Shown here piece after piece: positions 24,300-35,059 of a stretch of DNA of 64,000 nucleotides (positions within the stretch are counted from its first letter, which is position 1; the number at the start of each line of letters is the position of its first letter). Source of the stretch: Oasisia sp. SBJ-2009 (lineage: Eukaryota; Annelida; Polychaeta; Sabellida; Siboglinidae); contig OZ024861.1 in NCBI GenBank assembly GCA_964017155.1, positions 14,768,412-14,832,411 on the forward strand, written 5' to 3'. Under the pieces are notes generated by a model, which was given only the letters and a program-made list of their open reading frames with translations, was not told the origin of the DNA and did no database searches. A program made the position numbers and the translations under genes.

Positions 24300-25227
24300 T
24301 GGAGTGTTATTGACATGGAAACTACATTAGACATCTTTGTATTGTCGAAAAAATCAAGCTGGAGAATTTACATATTAGACTAATTGGTAGTGACATGAAA
24401 CGTATTTTTAATAAAGACATGCTTTCTCTCTCAGAATGACTTGACAACAGCGTATATTTGATATATCTTGTTTACATAAATATAGCCATATTCCATGAAC
24501 AATGTCACCTTAAATTGATTATGATGTTTAATTTGTTTTGGGTGATTTATTTGTGATGACTATTACTCCTGATAGTTCTTTCCCAAACAAGGTCTGCGCA
24601 AATCAAAATATGTTTTATTGTACAGTCTACATAGCTACCTAGTAGTGCATATAACTTTGCTACAACAATGTTTATTCTCATTATAGCGAATATTTAAATA
24701 ATTATAGATTGATGGATGAAATGTATTTTAAACCTTAAACAGCTGAGGTTCTCAAGCATATATAGGATGTATCGGTGATCTCTTAAAACACGAAAACTCT
24801 AGGCCAATATATTCCATGAACTATCTTCGTCATTAGTAGGCCGAGGCCCCTACAACAGCGTTAAGTGACATCAGGCTAGAGTTGCACCCCAAATCTTGAG
24901 GTATCTCAGCTGGGTGGGTGTCTTGCAACCACCCCTAATGACTATGTGTCATCTAGGAGCTAATTACCCAACTTAGGCGGCATTTGGATTTAGGTGGGTG
25001 TCATGCAACCGGCCATAGCCCTTCTAACATGGTGGCATCTGCGAACTTTACTAATTTTACAGAGGAGTATTGGATACATAGTCATTTATGAACAGGGAGT
25101 AGAGAAGCGGGGAAAGGACACATTCCTGGGGAGTTCCACTGTTCAGGATGACAGTGCTGGACACAATGCCGTTCATTTTGACAACCTTGGGCCGCTGCAG
25201 AAGGAAGTCAAGAATCCAGTAACACAT
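24297..25227. other. Spacer within duplication A
   Basis: No coding match found. The pair 'gtgggtgtcttgcaacc' (about 24915) and 'gtgggtgtcatgcaacc' (about 24995) is a short direct repeat about 80 bp apart, also present in copy B. Confidence 0.5.
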
Positions 25228-25860
25228 CTATGCATCTAGTGATAGCAGATGCAGCTTGCCAAAGAGTTTCTGTGGGATGACCGTGTCGAACACGGAACTG
25301 TAATCTACGAACAGGACGCGTGCATTTATGTAATCTACGAACAGGATGCGTGCATATAATATGTTCGGAGACTCCAAGTGCTGCATCACAAAGTGCAGGG
25401 CCAAGGCACCAGCATCATCAGTGTATCGGTTGTCCATGTAGGTGAACTGGAGTGGATCCGTATTGGAGTTGGTGACATACTTCAGATGCATAAGAACTGT
25501 CATTCGCTCCAAAAATCTTCACCACCACTGACGTCAGAGCCACGGGGCAGTAGTCGTTCAGCGGGTTTACCTTGGACTTCTTCCGTACACGAATTATGGT
25601 CGCTGCCTTAAGACACAGAGGAACAGTGCGCTGATGGAGAGAGGCGGTAAATTGGTTTATGAATACAGGTGTTAATTAACCAGCGCAGTGTTTCAATGTG
25701 GAGGTGGACACGTTGTCAGGACCAGCTGCCTTCCTGCTGCTCTACTGCTTGAATAGCTTTCTCATCTCGTGCTCTTGCACATTGCAGGGAGGAGAGAGTG
25801 ACACAGCAGGGTCAGGCAGGCTGACCGATATAGGCGTCGATTGGGTACAAACAAATATTC
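25228..25860 (-). pseudogene. LINE RT fragment (Rex1/CR1-like), copy A
   Basis: Minus-strand reading from the right: a GPDNVSTSTLKHCA-like linker (about 25720), RVRKKSKVNPLNDYCPVALT with a damaged NYRPVALTS motif (about 25560), then DPLQFTYMDNRYTDDAGALA and RILFVDYSSVFDTVIPQKLF. The last two match RT motifs QFAYRxNRSTDDA and DFSSAFNTI. An in-frame short duplication (VDYINARVLFVDY) is present, and the two copies differ there. Frameshifted and truncated. Confidence 0.75.
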
Positions 25861-25984
25861 TGTCATAACTTTCTTACATAATAGGGCATGTCGTTTCCTC
25901 CTAGGTGGAAAATACCGTTCCACTAACAAAAGCTCTGGTATCGTTTAATTAATATGAATACATCTAGAGTGACAATTTGTTTTT

Positions 25985-26350
25985 ATATGGATGATGCAAA
26001 TGGCCGCAAGTGGAATAAGAAATTGGTGCTATGATGTATACCGTCGTTTTAATCATCTAAATATGCATGATGTTATTAATGCAAGAGGTCATGTTGTTGT
26101 AAGGACCGTAAAACAACACATCAGTGTTTATATGTCAGAAACAAACTGCTATTATAAACATAGAATGTACTCGAATCAAACTACGAACTAACAAACAGTT
26201 CAAAACCAATTGTATAACTGAGCACTATGTGAAACAAATTAGGAAAAGAAGTAATTAATCAGCACTTGGAAAATTTCGATGTGGTGTCGCATCAATGAAA
26301 ACTGAAACTGGGCGTTTTGAACGCCTCGTCTATAAAATTATAACTGTCAA
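25985..26350 (+). pseudogene. LINE ORF2 C-terminal fragment, copy A
   Basis: The plus strand reads NWCYDVYRRFNHLNMHDVIN then, in another frame, RTNKQFKTNCITEHYVKQI, a stop, and SALGKFRCGVASMKTETGRF ending with ERL. The block SALAKFRCGVAPIxxETGRFERLP precedes the terminal zinc ribbon of many invertebrate LINE proteins, which supports the call. Two frames and an internal stop show decay. Confidence 0.7.
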
Positions 26351-26591
26351 CAGCTACATGTATGACCCACTCATGTATGGTTCGGTTATAAACACTGATT
26401 CCATGGTACTATAAGTAGACCAACTGGTGTAATCACACTACCATGATCCAATATTGCCGGTCCAATATAAGAGTGCAATTAGTCCAATTTTAAATACTAG
26501 TTACTTTAACCGGATCTATTTCAATTTGTCCTAAATAACTCTGAAATTATTGCAGTTCCATGTGTAATTGCGCAGCACTTTAAAGAGCATT

Positions 26592-26728
<137 letters not shown>

Positions 26729-26994
26729 CGAATGCTAACAGAAATGATTTGTTATCCTTATCAGGATGGACATTATTTGACATAATTGTAGGTCGTCCAA
26801 TTTCCTAGCAGCTATATAGGCCTAGACTATAATAATTGTATATACATTATTTATGAGTTTGCTTGGATGTCGGAAGGCTTCATCCAGTATAGAATCCTGG
26901 CTATACACAGTTTTTGAAATGAAATATTACCTTAGGATACCTTAGAACGGTTCTGGTCGTAGGACTCTGTGTTCCTCTGTGATCAGCTCTTCGG

Positions 26995-28620
26995 TTTCAT
27001 AATCTATTAATATAAGTCTTGTGTTCCAGTTCTATTGTTAGTTATTCTTAATGGTGCTTCAAAGTCATACACAATATCCTGGGTATACCAGAATTTTTCT
27101 AGTCGTGTTTTGAATGATTCTAGGATTTAGCTGTGTCAGGGAGACTACTCCATGGTTCGGTAATACATTTGTTTCTTAGGTTTAATTTGGCTCTTTGTGA
27201 CTAATTTTAGAGAATATCCCCTGTTTTCTGTTCTTTGTGATATTTCATTGTTTCTCAAACTATTTGGTACAGATTCGTAGTCATAAATATTGTATATTAT
27301 TGTGTAGACATCAATCATGTCTACTCTTAAACTTCGATATGCTAATGTAGGTAGTTTAAGTAACTTAAGTCTTTCTATATATGATAGTTCTCTCATACCT
27401 GCTAATTATATGGCTATTCTCTTAATGTTTTCTAAGGCAATTTTTTGTTTTATCGTATATGGGTGTCATACTGCCATGGAGCAGTTTAGGTGTGATCTAA
27501 CCATTGTTTTGTAGAGTGGCAAAAAAGTATATTTATCTAGAAATTGGAAGGTTCTTCTAATTATTTTGGTCATTTTAGTTGCCTTATTTACCACATGGCT
27601 TATACGTTCGTCAACTATAAGTTTGGTTCAAAAGGTACCCCTAGGTATTTTTGTTTATCATATGTGTCTATTGTTTTTCTAACATTGTTCGTTGTCGTAT
27701 AATATATCTTTTCACCTACGTTATGTTTTCCAATTTCCATGTTTACCTTTGTCTGGGTGATGTTTAAGCATCCCATTTTCACTCCATTTATCTACGACCG
27801 TTATATCCTGTTTTAGTATACGTACTTTGGTCATCCCTATTCATTATGGATCTAAACATGTTGATGTCATCAGCAAATAGGAATGTGTTGGATTGAGTTA
27901 GGGTTGGTAAAACATTTATGTATAAAAGAGGATTAGGACTGATCTCTGTGGTATTCCAGATGTTACGTCGTGCCAGTTTGATTCTTTACAATTTACTGCC
28001 ACATTTTTTCTTCTGTTTGAGATGAATGCCTCTATCCAACTTACTATTTCTTTACTAATATTTAAACTTTTTAATGTTCTTATTAGTCTTTTATGTGGTA
28101 AAGTGTCAAAGGCCTTTTTGAAGTTCATGTATATAACATTTGTGTGGTGTCCCCTGTCTACATAGGTCCAGGTATCTAGTATTGTTATTAGTTTTAAAAC
28201 TGTAGATCTGCAAGAAATAAAAACATACGGTTTAGGACTGAAATGGCCAATTTCTTTTATGTAACTGGTAATGTGATTTCTGATATTTTTTCCATGCATT
28301 TTCTAAAATTACAGACTATGCTTGTTAGACTGTTTTGACGGTAAATTACAGGCTAATGTTTTATTTCTATTTTTGTAGATTGCTGATAGTTGTGCATCCT
28401 TCCAATAATCAGGAATACAAGATGTTTTTACTGATGAGTGATGTTTCAAATATTTTACACAATAACAGAGGGTGACAAATTACATCTGACAGCTCCATTA
28501 GTAGTCTAGTGCATATTGCGTCAGGACCAGGTGGTTTACTAATGTTAAGTTCCTTTAAAATTGATGATACTGTGTTTTCGGTTATATTTAATTTATTCAT
28601 TCATGTTTTGTTGTTTACTG
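26995..28620 (-). pseudogene. LINE ORF2 remnant (RT to C-terminus), copy A
   Basis: From the right on the minus strand: ILKELNISKPPGPDAICTRL (linker, about 28560), VFISCRSTVLKLITILDTW, VIYMNFKKAFDTLPHKRLI with the RT D-x-KKAFD motif, WIEAFISNRR, SNWHDVTSGIPQ (about 27970), then MRELSYIERLKLLKLPTLAY and finally SSLPDT and LRITNNRTGTQDLY near 27000. The order matches a complete RT-to-C-terminus LINE sequence broken by many frameshifts. The YxDD site region (about 27850-27950) is damaged. The paired copy at 58690-60250 shares most lesions. Confidence 0.78.
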
Positions 28621-29498
28621 TGGGCATAGTTGGAATGAACCCTGGCTGTTCTGTATTGCATATGAAATAATCATTTTGTAATTTTTGAAACGCTCGCCCA
28701 CATGAATGCCACCACACCGTCTTTCGTGGCCATATTAGTGCACTAAGTCTAAGACGCATAAATTGTAAAACATAAATATACCTGGGAATGGTTGAAAGAA
28801 CGCAATGAAGTATGAAATGTAGCCAACAATGGGGTAGGTCAGGATTCTACATTAGTACCGAATATTTGCCAAACATGGTCATGACTCATGGCACAGTCCA
28901 CTATAGTCTATACTGTATACATGGCGCACAACATTGCTCGATCGGTCGTGTATTTCTAAAATGTTCCACATATTGAAAATATAAGTTTGGGATATATTTA
29001 ACTTAAATGCGTGCGGCTGACCTTCATATACTATATTCGACGACATAATTTCTGATAAGGTTTTGGTACTCTGTGCGATCTTGTAAACTGTAAATTGTCA
29101 ACAGCGACGCTCCCGCTGAAAGTTTATACCGTCCGTGTGTGCGGAAATAGTTTCCTCAATAATATGGCGGCGTCTGGTATCAGATTTTTTTTAATTCTTC
29201 GACATGTAAAAAAGACGCATGCTGCTGACAAATGGACGGTTGGACGTATGTTTGGGCATATTTCGACAAAGAATGAATGCGTTTTTGCCAAACTGTACTA
29301 ATTGTGTAACATGGCTACCCCTCCACGTCCAAATACCCTTTTATGGCTATTCCGATATACAAAATTGTAATATATTAAATTTTAGGGTTAGTTTTAAGAT
29401 TAGGTTTTAAATAGGTTGAGGACCGGTCTGGTTCTGAATTCTTACGTAGTCGCCAACGACCAAGGCTGGTAGACGTTTCGCGTGCTCAGACCCGTATT
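28621..29498. other. Spacer within duplication A
   Basis: A 68-codon frame (29095-29301) containing VYTVRVCGNSFLNNM and MAASGIRFFLILRH recurs in altered form in copy B, where it is frame-broken. It matches nothing I know. The 'aatatggcggcgtc' at about 29160 is a YY1-like site. Confidence 0.45.
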
Positions 29499-29732
29499 CA
29501 GACATGCCACATGATACGGATTACCCGAATCCGATACGGATTTTGGCTGTTTTTTAAGTTTTGATACGGATTGTAACTAAATTGATGGAGAAATTATTTT
29601 TAGCCATATTATGCCTTGTATGCGTCACAAAACTATACTGCATAATGGAATATTTGTTTACTGTTAGTGACTAAGTAAAGCGATTCGAAACGAACTAACT
29701 AAACCACCGATTAGTTTATTGTAGCACACAAT

Positions 29733-30464
29733 GAGGTACCACAATAATTCTTCCGACAGAGGGCGCTCTGACACAACTAGGGTCTTTGTGCCGTCTTTTA
29801 CGTATTCTTGACGTATGTAAAATGCGGCACCATTTTGCAAACATTTTGTGGAACGCTTGTTTTAATCATCTTACAATTGAACTCGCATGACTCCGAAGCC
29901 TCATACATAGCTAAATATGGATACAGTCTGACATGTCCGTCATTGTGAAAGTATAATATGTACATTAATGAACATATACAACCGATGGAACGTCGACTGG
30001 TGGCCCGATGACAGGTTTGGCGGAAAGGATGTCTAAAATCATGTATAGCTCGCCGTATGCATCACACGAAACTGCTGCGTCTTCACACATAGTTATATAT
30101 TGATATCGTATACCATGTCCGTCAATATGAAAGCATAATGTCTACATTAATGTACATTTACAGTCGATGAAACGTCGCTGGACGTTCGATTGAATTCAGT
30201 GCTAAGATGGCGTTGTTTTGGCTGTTCTATCTATTGAATATACGGCATGCTGTTATGTCTATTGACCACGCATACGGCATGCCCACATACAAACTGTCGC
30301 TGGCTAAGCGCCTACGCGGTCAATAGCTAATTGACGATGATTTAAACAAGGGGTCAGCAAAACATGAAAATAAATCCACGCTAGTCGCTGAAGGCGCTGA
30401 TACACAACTAGGGTCTAGTTGCGTATTAGCGCCTCTAGCGAATAACGTGGATTTGTGGAAGCTC
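29733..30464. mobile_element. Nested ~730-bp inverted-repeat element
   Basis: Absent from the otherwise identical site in copy B (about 61323), which shows the empty sequence 'gcaattag'. Ends read GAGGTACCACAA and, in reverse complement, GAGCTTCCACAA, with AT on both outer sides. Subterminal sequence is also inverted (agagggcgct...cacaactagggtct against agaggcgcta...gcaactagaccct). Inside is an imperfect direct repeat of about 85 bp (about 29930-30000 and 30110-30180, sharing catgtccgtca and aacgtcg). No coding frame. Superfamily unknown. Confidence 0.75.
30393..30433. other. 41-nt near-perfect hairpin
   Basis: Left arm GGCGCTGATACACAACTAG, loop GGT, right arm CTAGTTGCGTATTAGCGCC, pairing at 17 of 19 positions plus two G-T type mismatches. 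It lies about 30 bp inside the right end of the nested element, the kind of position where terminal hairpins act in some transposons. Confidence 0.8.
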
Positions 30465-31545
30465 ATTAGATTGCGCGTTGGTAAATTTTAGTTCTGAAAA
30501 CTGCGGCAGGTGGCTCAACGGGTGGGAACGGGGCGCGTAGTAAGCGAGTCTAGGCGCGTGGCAGACGCGTGACGGTTATGAAAAGCAGTACAGGAAATGG
30601 AGCTCGACGCCGAGTTCTATGAAATCGCCTGCATTTCTGATTTCAAAATGTTGACGCTTGCCAGTGAAACTTCGATATACGCGCGAACTGCTGAAAACAT
30701 TGTCATTATTTGATGACACTGTCTGTTTTACGGTACGCAGTTTAAACGTGCTGAAGTGAAGTAAAACTTCGGTAATCTTCCAGTTAACTGGTCCCAATAA
30801 TCGAAAAAAACGTGGAAAAACCGTTTTAAAAAGGCCTTAATAATTTAGGCCAGTTAACTAGAAGAGCTGATTAATTATACGGATTCTTACAAAATCTTAG
30901 GTCAAATATACGGATTGCCATCCCAAAAATGTGGCAAGTCTGAGTATTCGGCAGCACGCATGTGCGGTATTGTGCAATAGGGCCCGTAAGTGTGTCACGA
31001 TAAATGGCGTGACTCCGCGCGATTGGAGCTCATTGGGGTCTAAGCGAGACAATTGGGGACTGGTCACAAGAATAATACACAATAAAATAGTTTACGGGAT
31101 TTGCATTTTACATTGCTGTACATTGTGGTTTCGATAAGCACTTATATCTGACAAGTTGTCTAAATTCGCATAATCATAACACATGTGTACGTTCGCCCCA
31201 AACAGGTTGTACTACGCGAAAAATTGCACTTTTTATTAGTATTCAAGATCGCCAAACGCAAGTACTTGCCGCTATTGCCATGGCAACCACCATTATAATC
31301 GATTAAAATTCATGATTTCCGTGATCATTGTCACCGGCAAGGTGTTCCACAGCTTCTGCTTGTAATAATCCTTCGGACAGTATAACTGAAATAGTTAGAC
31401 TGGAACCGTTCGATTATTACAACCAAAAACAAAACGAAGTCCTATACGTTAACATGGAGAATATGGACCTCCTGTCCCCAACTGCCCCCAGCCTCGTTTT
31501 CGCGCGCGAGACTGACACGCCCTATATGGGGATGAGCGAAGTATT

Positions 31546-32155
31546 TCACTAGTCTTCCAACATTTAATACGCATGCAGCCGCAGGTAATTTGGTATCCGG
31601 GTCGGGGGTGTTACGGTACTGGAGGATTGCACGCTGAAAGGCATTCGTGTCCAGGTCGCCCTTGTCGCCCGTGTTGTCTGTGATGAGACGCTTGATGGTC
31701 TTCACACCGATCTCTGCCCTACAGTTGCTGTGGGGGAAGGCAACTGACGAGAGTCGGTGGTCTACACCCCATGCAGACAGGAAGAGGCGGGTGGCCTTTG
31801 CAATGTATTCCGGTCGGTCTTAGGTTGAGATTTCATCGCTATCGGGGATGCCGTAAATCGCAAACGAGCGTCTTAGGCTAATAATCCGCTCCACCCGTGG
31901 TTCTCTCCACAATTGGCCAGTTGGAATATCGGTCGGCAATAATGAGGCAGGTCAGGGGCGCTTGGCTTCGAAGGTGCCATGCGATTACAGTGCTCAAGGT
32001 TGGCTCGGGTAACATTGATCGCTGAGGTTATTCCAGGCCAGAAGATGGACGACTCGGCACGTGCCATCATGGATGTTGTCCCCTGATGGGCGGAGTGGAG
32101 TGCCGAGAGTATGTCTTGCTGTAGGCTCAGCGGAATGACAACTCTGTCCATGTAG
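31546..32155 (-). pseudogene. Ty3/gypsy integrase fragment, copy A
   Basis: Minus-strand reading: RVVIPLSLQQDILSALHSAH and QGTTSMMARAESSIFWPGI (the zinc-binding N-terminal domain; the second His and Cys pair appear as EHCNRMAP), then the core with traces of the ADRYSNW and DDGPEY blocks, and [16 protein letters not shown] then [20 protein letters not shown]. These are the hallmarks of gypsy-type integrase, which joins element DNA to the genome. Frameshifts are present. In this copy the 3' side runs into about 0.55 kb not found in copy B. Confidence 0.8.
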
Positions 32156-32159
32156 ATGA

Positions 32160-32550
32160 TTCTTCTTCTTCTACTGAGCAGCCAACATCAATGTTTTGAT
32201 GATTATATTGATTTGTGTAGGTTGCAGTAGACACTTCTGAAATGTAGTGAAAGGGTGTATGGCATAGTAGAGGGGGGTAATAGACATAAGAAACAAAGGG
32301 TGGGGAAGGGGAGGGGAGGGGTGGTATATCGTGGTTATAGGTGGGCAGCAAGGCTGGACTTGAAACAGTCCAGGGACTTGGCTGCCCCTATTTCCTGGGG
32401 CAGGCTGTTCCATTCAGGTATGGTCCGGGGGAAGAATGACATATGTCTGTACTTTGTCCTGCAATCGGGGATGTTGTAGTTGTGTGTGTTGTTCTTTCTG
32501 TAGCTCGATCTGTTTTCTGTGATTACTCCATCCGATGTGTGGAAATGCCA
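32160..32550 (-). pseudogene. LINE 3' end inserted in the gypsy remnant, copy A
   Basis: On the minus strand FFPRTIPEWNSLPQEI and AAKSLDCFKSSLAAHL (about 32440-32345) form the usual LINE ORF2 C-terminal block (RTxxEWNxLPxE...SLDxFKxxL), followed by a C-rich 3' UTR and an (AAG)n-like tail at about 32160-32170. It separates the gypsy connection region from the integrase, so it is a nested 5'-truncated insertion. Copy B keeps it at 62478-62880. Confidence 0.72.
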
Positions 32551-32906
32551 ATGTACCGGTGAAAGTGGTGCAATGCATGAGGTAGCTCGTGGAGAAATTG
32601 TGGCGCGTCATTCTCTATAAGAGGAGGTGCATGTCTTCATCACTAGCTGTGGCCTCTCTCACACAATCCCAGGTTACGGAGTGGCGCGATTCGAGCGAGT
32701 ATGTCGATATATCGGTAGTGTTGCTGTCCTGGTCCGCCACTTCCTGTGAGTGGATTCCTGCTAAGAGCATGCGTTGGACGGCCACGGCGTTCTGAGTGTG
32801 TGCGATGTCGTCGGGCAGGCAGAGTATTTCTGGGTTGGTGTCGCCAGAGGGGTGTCGGGAAATAGCGTCCGTGCCTTGTTGTGAATGCCAGATATGTGCA
32901 CCATCC
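32551..32906 (-). pseudogene. Ty3/gypsy RNase H to integrase connection region, copy A
   Basis: Minus strand: VHISGIHNKA, then after a one-base shift AISRHPSGDTNPEILCLPDD, VAVQRMLLAGIHS, SVTWDCVREATASDEDMHLL and PQFLHELPHALHHFHR. I recognise this order from invertebrate gypsy pol proteins, between RNase H and the integrase zinc finger. Confidence 0.72.
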
Positions 32907-33233
32907 TCTTCCTCCTTCTTGTGGTTAGCTCATCATTCTATGTTAGCCACATGTTTGTGACTAGAGTATTGTCGAGCTTGGTGTTCAGAGTTATCCTTCT
33001 CTAGAATTAGTGAGTCCACTACAGGTTAGACATTTACCCCCTGTGTGGGATCTTTTACTCCCCGTGGCGTAGACACCAGATAGAAGGACCACCGGCTTTT
33101 TGTGTCTCTTCCGAAAGACACAGGCAATGTGAGGCGAACGAAATTGCCTAAGTTTCGAAACGGCAGGTGGGATTGAACCACCGTCCCCTCGATTGACAGT
33201 CCGGCGCTCTACCGCGCGACCACCGCTCCGCAC
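32907..33233 (-). mobile_element. tRNA-derived SINE, copy A
   Basis: From 33232 downward the minus strand has a tRNA-like head: GTGGTCGCGCGGTAGAGCG (A-box-like), an anticodon-loop-like CTGTCAA (GTC, tRNA-Asp type) and GGTTCAATCCCACC (B box). A roughly 250-bp body follows, including 'gcctgtgtctttcggaagag', ending near a purine-rich tail at the gypsy junction. The anticodon stem does not pair well, so it is not a functional tRNA gene. It splits the gypsy sequence between the codons for YRFR and MVHI. Copy B has it at 63225-63555. Confidence 0.8.
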
Positions 33234-33489
33234 TGAACCTGAACCTGTACCTCAGGGTGTTCTCCTTGGTGTTCCTTAGGCGTGTGTTCGTGATGACGTC
33301 AAGGGAGCGGTCACCCAGTATCTTCAATAGCGGTCTGGGGTCAACCGCCACGATAAGGTCACTACATTCGAGTACACAGAATATGACCTTGTCAAGGGCT
33401 TCCGCTACCACTAGAGCATCCCCTTCAGGGGCATACCGGGATCCATCTGCATAAGTGAATCGGGACTTGCCACTAGAGATACTTTCCAT
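33234..33489 (-). pseudogene. Ty3/gypsy RNase H fragment, copy A
   Basis: Minus strand: SGKSRFTYADGSRYAPEGDA, VVAEALDKVIFCVLECSDL, IVAVDPRPLLKILGDRSLD and NTRLRNTKENTLRYRFRF. This is the C-terminal part of the gypsy RNase H domain (YAPxEGEALAVxxALxKxxxFxLGCxDLIVAVDHKPLLxIL). The D-H-K-P core has become DPRP. The duplicated block ends within this domain at 33417. Confidence 0.8.
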
Positions 33490-34103
33490 CCGATGGACGA
33501 AATTAATATAAATGTTACGTGTTTATTTAGTCACTAAACGTATGTTTCTGAATCAGCACTTTTACACTATTTATTTATTTATTTAGTATTTATTTATTTA
33601 TAATAATATGTGTATTATGGTTTTATTTAATGTACGCAGTAAAGCGCCAGAGAGAATTGTAAATCGACAAGATATCGGCGCTTTCTAAATTCCTGTTATT
33701 ATAATCATCATTATTCACTTTGTTTATATCGACCTACAACATCAGTAGTAACATCAACCGAGACAAGTACCTTGCCTTTCCCTGTGATGCACCTCACTGT
33801 CGTTTCCCAGGTTAATCCACAAAGTTGTTCAGTTTCCAATCACTTCCCGTGTCTCTGCAAGACGTGGGCGGAAATGGCGTGTGGTAGCAGTTACGTCACT
33901 TCCGGTTGGTTGCACTCGGCTCCCTGCCCTGGCGCTTCGACACTGGTCGTTGCCATTGCTAAACACAATTTACTTTGTTCGTATAATTGTAATCAATAAT
34001 TTACCTCAGAGGGAGGAGAGGGGGTTCAAAAAAGGCGTACTCATTGTACGCTTCCGAAAATGTTGACAAATATAAACGACCCCAACCAGGTTGTCAATCT
34101 GTG
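33490..34103. other. Unique interval between duplication A and a LINE tail
   Basis: Holds a TTTA-rich low-complexity patch (33570-33610) and 'aaagcgccagagagaa...atcggcgctttctaaat' (33633-33690), an inverted GCGCC/GGCGCT pair like that at 34412-34446, probably a retroelement 3' end. A CpG-richer part (33860-33945) is listed separately. Confidence 0.5.
33860..33945. promoter_or_regulatory. Possible CRE/ETS promoter-like site
   Basis: TTACGTCACTTCCGG at 33891-33905 joins a near-consensus CRE (TTACGTCA) to an ETS-type CTTCCGG, preceded by 'gggcggaaatggcg'. Combined CRE and ETS sites are common in ubiquitous animal promoters. No adjacent gene is visible, so function is conjecture. Confidence 0.3.
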
Positions 34104-34470
34104 TGGATCAGACTACCTTTCTCATTACAAGAACTGTACAATGAAAAATCTTTTAAGAATACCTTAAAGATGCTATATTTTAGACAAAACTTTGGCTGAT
34201 GCAGTAATAATTACATAAAGAGACAATGCATCGAAGAAAACATTACTTCTACCATAAAATGTGTTTGGTATTTATATTTTTAGCCTTGTATATTTATTTG
34301 CTTACTTATTATGTTTTTATTAGTCTGTCTTTATGCACTTTTATATAATGTACAGTTAATTCATTTTAGTTATACGTTTGGGTTTTTATTTTTAAGGACA
34401 TGCACATGGAAAGCGCCCTGAATAGTTTTTTAGATAGATTTGGCGCTATATAAGTTTATTTATAACGGGA
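34104..34470 (+). pseudogene. LINE 3' end: ORF2 tail plus 3' UTR
   Basis: 34104-34199 reads WIRLPFSLQELYNEKSFKNT then LKMLYFRQNFG and a stop, the usual WxxLP...SFKxxLKxxxF ending of a LINE ORF2. The 3' UTR ends with 'gaaagcgccctgaatag...tttggcgctatataagtttat' (34412-34460), able to form a GCGCC/GGCGC hairpin, as known in 3' ends of several LINE families. Confidence 0.65.
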
Positions 34471-34498
34471 GATCAATGACAACGCATTTTACAGTCAG

Positions 34499-34531
34499 AT
34501 CGATCGATCGATCGATCGATCGATCGATCGA

Positions 34532-34590
<59 letters not shown>
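34499..34590. repeat. (GATC)n then (TA)n microsatellite
   Basis: Nine GATC units (34499-34533) run directly into about 55 bp of TA. Confidence 0.96.
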
Positions 34591-34592
<2 letters not shown>

Positions 34593-35059
34593 ATGTTTGC
34601 GTTGATACAATTCGTGGAAGGACGTCAGTCAGACGCCGTTGGAGGGTTTTATGCAGACGACCGTGACGGCAGTGACTGCAGACTGTGACGGGCAGTGAGT
34701 GCAGACCGTGACAACACGGGGTAAGTTTAACAACCCAGCACCGATGTCCGTGCTGTCGCGCGTTCGTTGTTAACGTGGCGGCGATAGTTTATTTTTGCAC
34801 TCATTTTTTAACAAGCGGAATTAGCCACCGCTATTACAATTAGTTGCATGACGTTAGAAAATACGAACGCACCAAATAACTTCGCAAGAGAGACTAAACC
34901 AATCATTGTCGATAATTATACTAATAATTAAGATTTCTTAAGCGCCAATACCTTCGACGATCGGTGGCGCGACCAAAATCAAAGCATTAAGCAATCTCGT
35001 AATCGTAAACAATGCGCGAGTCGTCGACGGATGGAAGAAGGTGCTAGGAAACTGAGGAG
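34591..35059. other. Unique spacer, no gene
   Basis: A short duplication 'cagtgactgcagactgtgacgg / cagtgagtgcagaccgtgac' lies at 34665-34712. Nothing else recognised. Confidence 0.5.

Larger units (their letters stand above)
29499..30942. mobile_element. DNA transposon of the CAGAC family with a nested insertion, duplication copy A
   Basis: It starts CAGACATGCCACATGATACG and ends ATGTGGCAAGTCTG. Flanks CGTATT (29493-29498) and AGTATT (30943-30948) match at 5 of 6 positions, consistent with an aged 6-bp target duplication. Interior blocks (gcgcgaactgctgaaa, cttccagttaactgg palindrome, aaaccaccgattagtttattg) are collinear with 6043-6770 in reverse. A 732-bp foreign element sits at 29733-30464. 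Confidence 0.83.

Noticed and set aside
33160..33232. Possible tRNA-Asp gene
   Set aside because: A and B boxes are present but the anticodon and acceptor stems do not pair and a SINE body follows; treated as a SINE head.
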